A DNA stretch of 64,000 nt from assembly GCA_021234155.1 (NCBI GenBank), contig JAJEKV010000020.1, positions 7,860,563-7,924,562 on the forward strand, given 5' to 3'. The notes beneath the pieces were generated by a model. That model was given only the letters and a program-made list of their open reading frames with translations. It ran no database searches and was not told the DNA's origin. This DNA is from Isoetes taiwanensis (lineage: Eukaryota > Streptophyta > Lycopodiopsida > Isoetales > Isoetaceae). A program made the position numbers and the translations under genes. How positions within the stretch are numbered: the first letter of the stretch is position 1; each line of letters begins with the position of its first letter. Shown one piece after another: positions 13,061 through 24,400 of this stretch.

Positions 13061-13419
13061 TTAAACTTTGAACCCTATTGAATGTCTCATTTACAGGAGA
13101 ATGAGATATATTTACAGGAAAATATATCTTCAAATATTTGGTGTATCCAAAATTTGAAAAAGTTGTAAAATGATGATTCTGGTTGTACTTGCTTATTTGT
13201 CAGCTGGGAATTCTACTTCTACATATTGCTATGTACCTCGACTGTGAATTTGTGAAATGAAATACTTCTGTACTGGAAATGTAATTCTTTTGCAATGAAG
13301 ACTTAGCTTTTTATTTACAAACGAAATTTGATGACGTGAAATTGTGAATCTGGAATTTGAATTCAAAAGCTGGAACCGGAAAATATAATTACCAGGAATG
13401 TTTTACAACTAAATAGCAT

Positions 13420-13690
13420 AACGGGGTATAATGGGGTATTTCTATAACAGGGTATTACATAAATGAGGGTATTATATTACAAACAAATGAGGGTATTATA
13501 TTACAAATGAGGAAATGGGGCCAAACTGGGATTATGACCAAACTAGGAAAGGGGGATTATAGCCAAATGTAATAGGGTATTGTTTTACAAACAAAGAAAG
13601 GGGGGATTATGGCAAAATGTAACAGGGTATTATCGTACAAATAAGGAAAGGGGGGATTATGGCCAAATACCCCCGATTCTAAAAATCCAT
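13420..13690. repeat. Degenerate GGGTATT-rich array, right block
   Basis: Repeated GGGTATT units alternate with TTACAAA and with GGAAAGGGGGGATTATGG. The G-rich strand is the same (plus) strand as in the left array at 10.2-10.6 kb, so the arrays are direct repeats although the outer arms are inverted. Confidence 0.75.
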
Positions 13691-13799
13691 TTTATATCCC
13701 ATTGTTCTATAGAAAAAGGGGATTCTATAGGCATTTTGGGGGGGTATTTTCCGGGGTATTGGAGCACCTTTTTCGTTGTGATAGCATGCAACATGTTTA

Positions 13800-14760
13800 T
13801 GTCGTGGTTGCAATCGTTTTTCCCTTAAGTGCGCAGCTAGTGGACACCCTTCCCTATGTTTCTTCTCCACGAAAACCCATGTAGAGAAGAAACATTCTTT
13901 GCCACAATAAACACAAATGCAACCCATAAAAACATCGGACATAGGACCCTATCATAATCGTTACCAAGCTATGTTAGACCAACTAAACTTCAGTTGCCTT
14001 GCTAACGTATATTTTCTGTTTTTTTATGAGTAATCTTTCCAGAAGTCTGCCAGTCATCCAATCTTATGACTTACCATAAATGTGGCATTGATGCATATTA
14101 AAATGGACCATCATAAAGCTGTGTCTCACATCAAAACTGGAAGTTGTAAAATCTTATTTGTGTTATGCTATAGACTAAAGTAGATTATACAACATAAATC
14201 GGTAGCATCTTATTTTCTGGGCACAATGTTATCTTATTGATTGATATGCAGGTAACAAGTTGTCTGCAAGTGCACCACCGAGAGGGACTTCACAATCTTT
14301 TGCAGTGTCCATAGCCTGGTTGTCATATTGAATGAGAAGCTTCCAGACTGTTAAGTTCCAGAAAGAACTGCCCCTTTATTTTAGGAATATAGAGCAATCA
14401 GTTACTATCAAGTAGGTTCCCCGATATCTCCCCCCCTCCCCCCCTTTTTTGGAAACGTTCTTGGCCACTCAACAGGGTGTCCTTTTTTGCCATGGTCCTG
14501 CATGGACGGCCGGATTTGCATGTGTCCCATTTTGGCATGTCTGTAAGCGGCTACGTCTGGCAAAGAATTGGCCTGCTCCAAGGCCTCTATGGATTTCCTC
14601 CGAATATGTGGGAGGGTGGCTGCGTGGTGCTGGTTCCTGGGAAGCTGGTATGGGTTTTAAATTGTGCAGATTAGCGGAGCGGGATGGCGAGCAGCAGCGG
14701 GTTTGTGGAGGGAAGCAACCGATCTGTGGGGGCATCTGCAGGTAATTTGTGAGCTTTCTT
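13800..14760. other. Unassigned DNA upstream of the Rep remnant
   Basis: No recognisable gene is present. Overlapping frames at 14,449-14,745 may be part of the N-terminal region or leader of the Rep-like gene that follows, but no domain supports this. Confidence 0.4.
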
Positions 14761-14761
14761 C

Positions 14762-16238
14762 ATGATGAAGCGATTGGCCAGAGGGTGGAGGGTAGGCAGG
14801 GGTTCGCTTGATGAGGAGGGAAGGCCTCCTGAAAGTAGTAGTGCTGGAGCTGCCAGGAATAATCTGCTGCATTTTATGAGTGGCCTTAGTTTGTTAGCTG
14901 GTGTTGTGGATTGTCCCCAGGTTGGGTCTTATCCGCTTTTCCACCGTAGTGCTTACGTAGAAGTTCCTTCTGAGGAGCTACATTTGTCTGCAGAAAGATC
15001 CCAGCATAATCTGAATGTGCTTGCCGAGGCCTGTAACATTGTTGTACCAACAAGGAAGAGAGGTAAGCCATGCAAAGATGCTGGAATTGTTATCCAGGAG
15101 CAAGAATGAGAGGGATGAGATGAAGAGAAGAAGTAGCAAGAGAGAGATGAGAAGAGGAGGGAGAAAGAACAGAGGCAAAAAGAGAAGAAGGAGCCCCGTG
15201 AAAAACCGAAGAAAGAAAAAAAGGAGAAGAGATGTTTGAAGAGGCAAAAGGGCCAAGCAGGTGATGAGAAGAGTAATGACAGTGACAATTAGTGGCTTAG
15301 ATATATTGGAAGGCCATTATTTCAGGGTGTGCAAATTTCTAGACTTCGATTGCCTAGCTGGTATGGTAGCAGTTGAACGAGGTTCAGAGCTAGACCACTT
15401 GCATTTGCAGTGTGTGTTCCCTGTTCCCTCCCTGTTCCCATGACGACGCCTGCAACTGTGAATGTGTGCCTCAGGCATGCTTTAGACTGGACTAACCACC
15501 GTCCACCTGGAGCGTGATCATGTGCAAGGCATTGAAAGATACACGCCTACACTGCTTCGAGGGAATGTTAGGATATTGTCTAAAAGACACAGAAAAATAG
15601 CATTTCAGAAGCCACATGAAATATGTGATTGCAGACCAGTTGGAGCGTGGAAAAAATCTATATGCACTATATGGTGCTGTAGAGATCAAGCATTGTGTAG
15701 TGTTAGAGAACAAGAACCTTTTTAGTCGTGCTGGACACTTCGTCATGTATCATGGTAGGCGCCAAAGAACTCCGAGCTTATGCTGCACGATTGCTCGAAT
15801 GCCATGTACTGGGAAGTTTATCCTTTCGAGTGCATGGGTGCTGCCATGGAATTTCGTCGCATTAGTTATCACAGAGTGGAGGCTGCTTGGAGATTGACCC
15901 TGGACCCCAACCACGCTTCTATCAAAGATGTTCGATGTGTTATTTATGGCCTTCCTCTAGGGGAAGAACCGATAGAGAAGGTTGGAAAGAGATGCCACAT
16001 ATTTTGGGATGATGCGTTAGCTTGTAAGGAATTGGACAGGCTTGACGCGATGTTAGAAGAAGAAAGTAGCACTGGAGAAGGAGACGATGCAATTGATGTG
16101 GTAGATTACCCTACAAATGAAGAATACCATGAAGAGACGGCAGCTTTTATTCCTCCTATAGACCACAACCAGTCTTGTTTGGCAGATTACATTCCTTTAG
16201 ACATAGAGGACCAATGGATTCCAGATTGGATAGTATGA
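14762..16238 (+). pseudogene. HUH rolling-circle Rep endonuclease-like gene, decayed (Replitron-like)
   Basis: HUH Rep endonucleases nick single-stranded DNA to start rolling-circle-type transposition. At 15,261-15,443 the frame reads ERGSELDHLHLQCVF, with an H-x-H-x-Q motif (HLHLQ) preceded by ERG, as in the HUH metal site. After a frame change, LDWTNHRPPGA (about 15,490) and, after another shift, MCKALKD lead into GMLGYCLKD at about 15,570, where YCLK fits the Tyr-x-x-Lys nicking motif. The frame continues with one in-frame stop, through LERGKNLYALYGAVE. It shifts again into a 152-codon frame (15,780-16,238) with an acidic C-terminus. The N-terminal piece at 14,762-15,109 and the Lys/Glu-rich linker at 15,110-15,240 are assigned by position only. 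Motif spacing fits single-Tyr Rep proteins such as Replitrons; the exact family is inferred. Confidence 0.6.
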
Positions 16239-16239
16239 T

Positions 16240-16649
16240 TTTTGCAATTTGGATTACCTCTGTTCCATGGATAGACTAACTGAGTGAGCTTGTTCTTGCA
16301 AGTCCCAAGTGCGTGATGAAGTGGAAAATGGATGTCCTCCACTGCCATTCTCCGCCTTCATCTTCTTGGACGCTAATTTCGAAGAGGTAGACGTTGCTGT
16401 GGAAGACAATCTCCCACATGAAGGACCCTTCTTTTACGCTGATTGATTGAAGGCACTGACTTGGAGATCTGTGCATACGCTCTCCCTTGCTTTGAGCAAT
16501 ATAGTTGATGTGCTGGAAGAGGCATTGACAACCATGGATGATCCTGAGGTTGTTGTTTTTTCTAGATCAATACTAAGGGGATGAATCTACTGCCACCAAT
16601 GAGGCCCTCATAGGTATCAATAGTGCAACATGCAACTAGCCATGTACCA
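16240..16649 (+). other. Acidic reading-frame remnant between Rep and helicase
   Basis: From about 16,315 one frame reads open and acidic (FLDANFEEVDVAVEDNLP) to a stop near 16,446. It then continues in the same frame to about 16,580 (VDVLEEALTTMDDPEVVVF). No domain is recognised. It may be an inactivated linker or the N-terminal part of the downstream helicase. Confidence 0.35.
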
Positions 16650-17243
16650 TGCAGAGAAATCCATAATGAACTTGCAAAATTCCCGTATGATGAAGAATAC
16701 CTTGCCAAAAGCTCAATTATGTTTCAGAACATGATGTCAAACCAAAAATCATGCAAAACCTTCTCCACAACAGGCAACAACTCAAACCACTCTTCATTTA
16801 CGGTAAAGCAGATAAAACATACGTACTTAATGCCTTCTCATTGCACATACGAGGACTAAGACAAATATTCTGCCATACACAACAACATCATTAGCATCAT
16901 TACTATACCCTGCTAGAAGAACTGCACATTCGGTCTTCCAAATACATGTAGTAGAAAACAATATTAACCTCCATTCTCTATTCGACCTGCACTCCTCAAG
17001 AGCATTGCTCATCGAGGAAGCAAAGATTAGCACAAATGGGACAAATTTCCAATGGCAAATAGAGCAGTTATAGTGGCAGTTGACGTACTTCTGCAGAAAA
17101 TCACAAACGTAGACCTACCATTTGGAGGAAAGATATCCATTGTGGCAGGAGACTTTAGACAACTTGCACCCATTGTAAAAAGGCAGTACAAACCGTAACA
17201 ATAAATGTGTCCATCATATCCTCATCTCTATGGCAACAAAATT
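16650..17243 (+). pseudogene. PIF1-like helicase fragment, decayed
   Basis: PIF1 helicases unwind DNA and are carried by Helitrons and related elements. Conserved blocks lie in family order across frame changes: YDEEYLAKS near 16,690; a decayed Walker A (YGKADKTYVLNAF) near 16,800; LASLLYPARRTAHSVFQI near 16,900-16,945, equal to the family GGRTAHS motif; WDKFPMANRAV at 17,038; then LPFGGKISIVAGDFRQLAPIV, the PFGGK..GDFRQ..P motif with Walker B at about 17,118-17,180; and SIISSSLWQQN near 17,235. At least three frame changes and the Walker A substitutions make it non-functional. It lies on the same strand as the Rep remnant, about 0.4 kb downstream. It stops abruptly where a GC-richer segment begins. 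Confidence 0.8.
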
Positions 17244-17695
17244 GCCGGGTGCGTAGCCAAGGGGGCTACTACTGGGTTTCATCTGCCCAACCCTGATGAG
17301 GCAGGAAGGGGATCACCCCCTCCAGAGGCATGCATGCCTATCACAGGCGGCTAGAGGGCCACTACCCGTCTTCGACTTGAACCTCATTGAAGGTGACTCA
17401 TCACCCAAGAGGTGTCGAGCTCACCCACACATAGTGGCAAGCCATTAAGCCTAGCCCGCTAAGATCCCTGGTAGGCTTTACACACCAGAGGGATCAGTCT
17501 GTAATGGGACAAGTTCTCCTTATTCCACCAGTCTAGCCCCGCCACTCACAATTAAGCGGGCTCTTGTACACAGGTCGTATTAATTGGGAATTAATGAGGC
17601 TATCTAGATACATCTACTACTGAAGGTTTCAGGGTATCTACCCCCCTTCCCAATGCACAGGAGTGTGCATAGTATACAACATCATCATCAAAGAA
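17244..17695 (+). mobile_element. SINE-like or other short insertion into the helicase remnant
   Basis: The helicase reading ends sharply at 17,243. Then follow about 450 bp of different composition, starting GGTGCGTAGCCAAGGGGG (resembling a pol III A box) and ending in a CATCATCATCAAAG tail. No convincing B box at normal spacing and no clear target-site duplication were found, so the SINE assignment is weak. Confidence 0.3.
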
Positions 17696-17699
17696 CTGA

Positions 17700-19165
17700 A
17701 ATACTGAATAATACCTAATCTATCTTACCTAACATACATGGTTAGGTTCTTTAGTTAAGGCTTGTGATCTTAGGACCTATAAGGCTGCTAAGACTGATCT
17801 ACCATGCTATCTCAGCTCATTGCCGAGCTAAAAGTCGGCATTGCACAACAGAATCATAGGTTACCTGATCCCTGGCTTGCTCCTGCTCCTCGAATCATGT
17901 CCATGCTGTCGCTTAGGTTGAAGGCAGCTGTTCCTGGGAGATCTGTTGTGCAAAGGCGGCTTGGCGGTGCCTGGCAATGCGAACTAGCAGCTTGGCTTGG
18001 CCGGAATGGCCCAAGAAAGCCAAAATGTGAAAATGGAAAAGGTTTAGGGTTTTCCCTTTTGTTTCTTTTACATGACCTTTTAGGTTTAGGTTAGAAAGGA
18101 CAAATGGGGTTTTGCCATGAGGCAAAGGGGTTTAATTGCATATGTTTTATAGACATGTGCAACATGCGATGCTGCCCCCTAGGCGCAACCCTTTACGGCT
18201 CTCAAGTACTTGTCAAGGCGACATGTACGCGTGGCGTGGCAGTATAATATACGCATTCGAACCATATATTATGCTGGAACGTCACACACATGATGGGAAT
18301 AGTATGGGTTGCAAGACAATATGTTCGTTGTTGATGTGTTCGGTGTACATCCGATGTTGACTTGAGTATTATGGCCTTTTATAGGCATAATTTTGGCTCA
18401 ACGCTTGAGTTAATTTCATTTGCTATGAAGTCATCTGCAAAATCTGGGATTTGCAATAGACCTGGACCTTTCACGTTATGAAGCTATTGGTGGTGCGGAT
18501 GTATATCTATATAGACTACATTATCTTTGTGGGTATAATGCTTTTCAGGGTTTAGACATAATTTAATTTGGAATAGACTATGCAGTATTTGGGAATTGCT
18601 TAAGTCGGTAATGCCTACATATTAATGATGTTAAGACTATGGCTTCCATATATTCCATTTTTTATTTTGTACTTGTGAAAATGCTTATTAATGTTGTGTA
18701 GACCAACTGACCATTTCTCCTTGTGCAAGATACCGAATTTGTAGCAAAGGTTGTAGTTAGATTATCCCAGCACTAGATAGAGGACCGAACCCCTCCTCAA
18801 ACTTTGGCCAATACATCACGTTAGCTGACATTCCAGGGAACCATGTGTCACGTGTCGAAGAGTGGTCGGCTCACGCAACTGAATTGTAACTGAAAGTCAT
18901 TTACATTGACTGTTTGGACAATAAATTGTATAAGAATTTTATTAGGACTCCCCATTATTTAATATAATATGACAGAGGATGCATGCAAGACTTAAATTAT
19001 GCATTAATGTTTTATATGGAAGAGAACAACATATGTTAATATAGTGTACCAAACGAATTAACTTGCCATTAATTTCCAAAGCCACATTGGTCAAGTATTG
19101 ATCATTTATATCGGGGGGACTGTGCACTGATTAACTTGGCAAAGTTATTAATCGCCCTACAAAAT
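17700..19165. other. Intergenic DNA, nothing recognised
   Basis: Short open frames on both strands show no domain. No repeat terminus was identified. Confidence 0.5.
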
Positions 19166-19167
19166 AA

Positions 19168-19169
19168 CT

Positions 19170-19211
<42 letters not shown>
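19168..19211. repeat. (AACT)n microsatellite
   Basis: There are about eleven uninterrupted copies of the 4-bp unit AACT. It is a simple-sequence repeat with no coding context. Confidence 0.95.
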
Positions 19212-19602
19212 GTGTCCTCGCATGACTGCAACAATCTGTTCAATCTATCAGGAAAATCCTATCTTCAAAAAATTGGAAAATATCCACTTCTATTATATGG
19301 GAAATGAAAGACAAATGGCTGACATCAAATGAAGTGCAGGAATTTGCCAAATCTGCAAATATAAGCATGGTGCAACTTCCCATTATAACAAAAGTTTGTC
19401 TATGCCATGTTAGAGATCATTTATCTCATTCTTTTTTTAACAAGCTTGCTCATCATGCACAAGAAGACTATGCTGAAGAAGTTGGAGCAGCTTTGAAGAA
19501 ACTATTAAAGTTGAAAGTATTTGTCTAAAATTATTAAAGCTGAAAGAATTTGTTTAGCATGGAAGCTCTGAACTAATGGCTTCTGTAGCAGTAATACAAG
19601 CA

Positions 19603-19890
19603 TTTTTTTTTTTTTGAAGAACTGTGTCGTCAATATACTAAAAGAATGGTAATGTTACAAAGCAAGTGAGGAGGAAGGAGAACTGCCCCAAAGAGACAGC
19701 GATACCTCGACACTCCACAACACATTCACAGAAAAACTGCAACTCTACTGCTGTACAAACCGACCATCACCATCCACAACACCCAAGAAGTCCCGCCAAA
19801 TGTTATCTTACCACCAAACGCCACCATGATAGCTCTCATATACTTTTCCTTACAACTATATCTGCTTAGTAATGCTCAATAAAGCAACTA
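19603..19890 (-). mobile_element. LINE 3' end, antisense
   Basis: A 13-nt T run at 19,603-19,615 is followed by GAAGAACTGTGTCGTCAATA and a GTTACAAAGC segment. On the minus strand this reads as a LINE-type 3' end: TTTGTAAC, an AT-rich spacer, GTTCTTC, then poly(A). It resembles the sense LINE end at 30.95-31.04 kb (TTTGTAC ... CCTTCAAAAAA). The copy is 5'-truncated and no ORF survives. Confidence 0.5.
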
Positions 19891-20940
19891 AACCTACTCA
19901 GGATTTCACAATAACGTGACCTGAGGGATGTTTTCTTAACATAAGGTGCGGCGTTTGTTTACATATCTGAAGATTAACTGTCATTCCAAAAGTTTACTTG
20001 TGTAATCCTCTGTGCAGCAATATGGTGTCTCAATCTCACCATAAGATTTTTGTTTTAGCACCTTAACATTATGATACAAAGAGGTAAGTCCAGAAGTTCA
20101 ACTTTGAAGCCTGATAAGGCAAGACTTATAGATTTGTCCTCTAACATCTACTAAGCAGCGTTGAATTTGAATCTTGTGTGAGGAGTAGCTTAAAATTGTC
20201 ATGTTTTTCAGTTTTCCTTTCTTATCCACCTGCTCTATTTCCCCAAGCTTTGTATTGATTACATTTAGTCAGTTTGTTATTCATGTATACATCTTTTAGG
20301 TTCAAATCGGGTCTAATATATGCTGGCCTCTTGAATGTAGCTTTCATATGATTAGACTTTTTGGTTACTGCTGCCAGGATAGATTGATATGCTTGATAAG
20401 CATCTATTTTGGACTTCAGGTTTTGTTAGAGACATGAGGTTTCTTGGACAATACGTTTGATATCTGGAATTGGGATTTGGAGGTTCAAATCCCTTATTCA
20501 GATTGATAGCTTTCGCAATAACTTTGATGCTTTGCTATTTACGTTTGCTTGCTGATGTGAGTTTACAGGATTATTGCTTGAAGATTAGTGTGATGCGGGA
20601 TGAATAGGTTGCTAGCCAAAAAGGGTTAAATTCCTGTTTTAAATCAGACTAGTTTTCATGATGCACAATTTTAATCCTAATAGTGGTCACTGTGTTTAGT
20701 ATAATTTGGGCTGCCACAATTCTCTATTTTAGATCACGAACCATTTCTCACATGGTCCACAAATGAACTTTTAGTTGATACATGTGCATTTGAGGAGTAC
20801 AAGTTTACCTCAGAACAAGTTTACCTCAGAATTTGACCATTGCAAAATTTTCTCCAAAAACTATACCCTGACCACGATCCTGGGCTCTGCCAGCTAAGTG
20901 CATCGAAGAGCAACGATTAGGGTTTCTGTTTGAGCAATTC
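19891..20940. other. Intergenic DNA upstream of SPT6
   Basis: No coding or repeat structure was recognised. The distal SPT6 promoter probably lies in or near its right-hand end, but no clear TATA element was seen. Confidence 0.45.
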
Positions 20941-20943
20941 AGG

Positions 20944-21045
20944 ATGGATTTGAGTGCTTCCTCGCCGAATTTGCTCAAAATGAAGCCAAAATCGCAAAAG
21001 ATGCTTGCAGAGGAGCTAGAACAGCTAGAATCCGAGGAGAAATAA
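20944..21045 (+). promoter_or_regulatory. Candidate uORF in the SPT6 leader
   Basis: An ATG at 20,944 opens a 33-codon frame (MDLSASSPNLLK ... LESEEK) ending in TAA at 21,045, about 400 bp upstream of the SPT6 start. Its charged, Glu-rich composition looks coding-like. It could be an upstream ORF controlling translation, an alternative first exon, or chance. Whether it is transcribed cannot be told from sequence. Confidence 0.35.
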
Positions 21046-21448
21046 TGCTAAAGTCGAAGTATTCAAGCCCAAATTCGGATTTTTCTTGCTTGAAGAGGCC
21101 CGTAATGGTTTATTCAGCAGCAAACAGTCTAATTCGTTGAGGTTGGGATTTGAGAATAAAATCGGAACAGCAAGAACGATTTTAGGGTTCATCGATTCTG
21201 GTCAAGTTTATGATGTGGCAGTTTGATCTTAGGCGCAGGTGTGATACTGATTTCTTGGGCATCTCGAAGACCTGCCCAAGACATAAAGCGATCATTTCTG
21301 GGCGGCCGCAGGTGTGACTTCACCCTTAGTTTCGTGACAAAAATTTAGCATCTCCATTTTTTTTCCGGGAAATGTTACCTTGATCCACTATTGGTCGGAC
21401 CCCTCTAAGTAGATTTGACTCCGACGGTGTCATAATAAGCTATTGGAG

Positions 21449-24400
21449 ATGGGAGCCCGCACTGTGGCCTCTGACGACGGTGAGTCATAGGTGGAAGATC
21501 ATATGTTGCTCTGTTTACACTGAACGTACAGAATAGATATTGCAGTTTTAGTAGCATCTGACAGGTTTGCTGTGCAGAGGATGAGTACGAAGAACAAGGC
21601 GTCCAAGACAATGAAGCAGAAATAGAAGATGAGGATCCTGATGATGAAGAAGATGAAGGTGCCTCGTAAATTCTGCTTCATATTTGTTTGCTTCTGTTCT
21701 TTAACTCTGGGCGTTGACATGGCAGAAGGTCAGGATGAATACGAGAAAGATGATTTTATAGTAGATGATGTGGAAGAAGAGGAACCGGAGGAGGAAGACG
21801 AGGTCCGGGAAGCAAGTGATGAGGAAATAAAAGCCAAGAAAAAGAAGCGGAAAAAGAGGTAAGTGAGTCCAATTGTGAAATGCCAAAAGCTCTGTGATAA
21901 CTTAAACGTCTTTCAGAGATATTGGAGAGGAATATGAACTTGATGAAGATGATTACATGCTTCTGAAAGATGCTGGAATCAAAGGAGTCAGAGCTAAAAC
22001 GGTTTGATTTTTGCTTGTCATAATTTTTGGAGGAGTATTAAAAAAATTGGAGCTAACTTAAACCAATATAGGGCGACAAGAAAAAGTTTAAGAGGCTAAA
22101 AAAGGCTGGTAGAGCTGGGCCAGAACAAGATAGAGGTGGGCATCTTGTCTCATCTGATGCAGAAGAAGAGGAGGAAGGAGGAAAACGTGGGCGGACAGAG
22201 GAAGAGTTGAGCAATCACCTCTTTGGGGACCAAGAAGGTATGCTGGAAGATAGCAAAACAGGTCTTTTGCTTGATATTTACCATCTGGCAATTGAATGAG
22301 AGTAGTTCTTGTTCTATACACAATTTTAATAATTTTCATGCATTAAACTTGCGCAGGACACGATGATGTTGCCGAGGAAGAGCAGGAGGAGGAGGAAGAG
22401 GAGGATATTGGAGAATATGATGACATGGCCGACTTTATTGTCGACACAGAAGAACTTGATGAAGATGGACAGCCAATTAGGTTATATTTTGAACTTTATA
22501 ACACAAGTTGCCAGCATTTGTTTATGACGCGAGGAGCAATGATTGCTGAATGATGCTGGCATTTTGTTCAGGAAAAGGCCAAAGAACAAGAGAGCACACA
22601 GACAGGCTCCTGGTGTTTCATCATCTGCCCTCTTGGAAGCGCAAGAAATTTTTGGCGATGTCTCAGAATTATTGGAGGAACGGCGTATTCGATTACAAGC
22701 TGACAATGAGGCTATCGATGAGGATGTTGACACTGATAATAGAGCTCGATTGATGTCAATGAAACGATTAGAAAAAGAATTTGAGCCAAGTATTCTTGAG
22801 GAAAAATACATGACCACAAAAGATGATAAAATAAGAGAGAAGGATGTTCCAGAGAGAATCCAGGTACATAACTTTTTCTATTATGTATGTGCACTAAGAC
22901 TTCAAATCAAACTTGAGACTCCATGATACACAGATTTACCATATAGGGCAGCATCTTATTATTCATGATGAACAAGACAATTCTTCAGATATATTCAGTA
23001 GAATTACTACAGTTTTGTATATTCAAGCTTACTGGTTTTCTGGTCTTGAAGCGAGACCTGTGCACATCCATATTTGATGACCCATTATTGAGGAACCATT
23101 TTTTTACTGCCAAAACCATGTTCTAGTTTACATGCCAGCTAGAGAATTCTCTTATTAGCTGGATGTCTGCAATGACTTTCTTATCTCTGGTTAACTATTA
23201 TATTTTGCTGAAGGACATGCTAATTTGCAGCTTCTGATGGAAGTTACTGGTCCATTTCCACCAAGTGAGACAATCTCAAGAGAAGCGCAGTGGATTTGTG
23301 ATCGAATTCTGAAAACCCCTGGAATATACACGAGGCAAGAGTTTGCTCACATAATAAAAGTTGATAGAATTGAGATAGTGAAGCAAATTGCCAATGTCTT
23401 ACAACTTTTACATGATCAAAAATTGGAGGTATGCCTTACTTTGGCATTACTAAATCTAAAGCAGATTTATGTCTGTCTTCAACTTTTTTTCTTTTCTTTG
23501 TTGCAGGTTCCATTTATTGCCATGTATCGTAAGGAGTTATGTATTGATTTATTGAAGGAAGACAATGACACTTTTAAGCAAGACGGATCTCGGCATATGT
23601 TCAATGGAAATGCTCGCGAGGATGACGAGCCTCGGCGAGTTGTGAAACGTCATAAGGTCAGGCCTTGTAGATAAAGTTGTACCCCCCATGTTCGGTTTTG
23701 TGAATATCAGATGCATGCTCGTGCTTTTTTTTAAAATTTATATACAGAATTATTATGAAATAAGCTATGTTTATTTCATTAGGTCATATGGGAAGTGCAA
23801 ATGTGGGATAAAAGATGGCTTCTTTTACAACGCAGAAAAACAATGTTTCGTGCATCTTATGAAAAGCGTGGAAAAACAGAAGCACAAAAGGACCCTGAGA
23901 AGAATGTTCAACTAAATGATTTACTAGAAGCATTGGATGCTGCACAATTTGAGCATTCTATTGATGATTTAGATGCAAAGTTCCAGTTGCATTTTCCTCC
24001 TGATGAACATGAAGCAGAAGAAGGTCAATTCAAACGTCCTAAGAGACGTTCATTATATAGTGTATGTCGAAAAGCTGGTTTAAAACAAGTCACTAAGTAT
24101 TTCGGATTAAGTCCAGAACAGTTTGGTCAAAATCTTGGATCATTGTATAAGGTAACTGTTCAGCTTTTGTGCGTTTAAGTGGCTTTCCAACTGGCTTTAA
24201 TATTTGTTGTTTTTCTGTGGGTTTTAGAAACATGAAGTTGAAGATTCGGTACTCACACCAGAGGAAGTTGCATCTCAGCACTTGAATGGGGAGTTTTCTG
24301 ATTCTCCATCTGTTCTTCGCGGTGCTAGACACATGGTAGGACTAATTTGAGTTTGACATCATCAGGTGTTCTGCTCAATCATTTATCAATATTGATGGTA

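Larger units (their letters stand above)
10123..13795. repeat. Inverted-repeat-bounded composite segment
   Basis: The left arm at 10,123-10,177 and right arm at 13,738-13,795 are inverted copies over about 55 bp. They share CACAACGAAAAAGGTGCTC and a CCCCCGGAAAATCCCCC-like end. Just inside the arms lie G-rich arrays (10.19-10.66 and 13.42-13.69 kb), and the centre holds a decayed pirin gene. The layout suggests a foldback-type or captured-gene transposon. No target-site duplication was identified, so the true outer limits are uncertain. Confidence 0.6.

Noticed and set aside
10186-13690. GGGTATT arrays as interstitial telomere sequence
   Set aside because: The motif lacks TTTAGGG, the units are long and degenerate, and the arrays are tied to the inverted-arm element.
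15015-15239. Arg/Lys/Ser-rich frame resembling an RS-domain protein
   Set aside because: It is one frame of a purine-rich low-complexity stretch. The neighbouring frame reads as a Lys/Glu-rich linker of the Rep remnant, which fits the context better.
14953-15288. Minus-strand Phe/Leu/Ser-rich frames resembling membrane proteins
   Set aside because: They are antisense shadows of the purine-rich Rep linker.
17254-17380. A tRNA gene or clear pol III promoter at the A-box-like GCGTAGCCAAGG
   Set aside because: No cloverleaf could be drawn and the nearest B-box-like sequence is too far away and imperfect. Kept only as a weak SINE-like call.
19168-19211. (AACT)n run as a telomere-like repeat
   Set aside because: The unit is 4 bp and not TTTAGGG or another plant telomere repeat. 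It is an ordinary microsatellite.
21629-21862. A separate secreted acidic protein at the start of SPT6
   Set aside because: The apparent signal-like N-terminus is intron 2 read through. Splicing at 21,658/21,726 gives the normal SPT6 acidic N-terminus.
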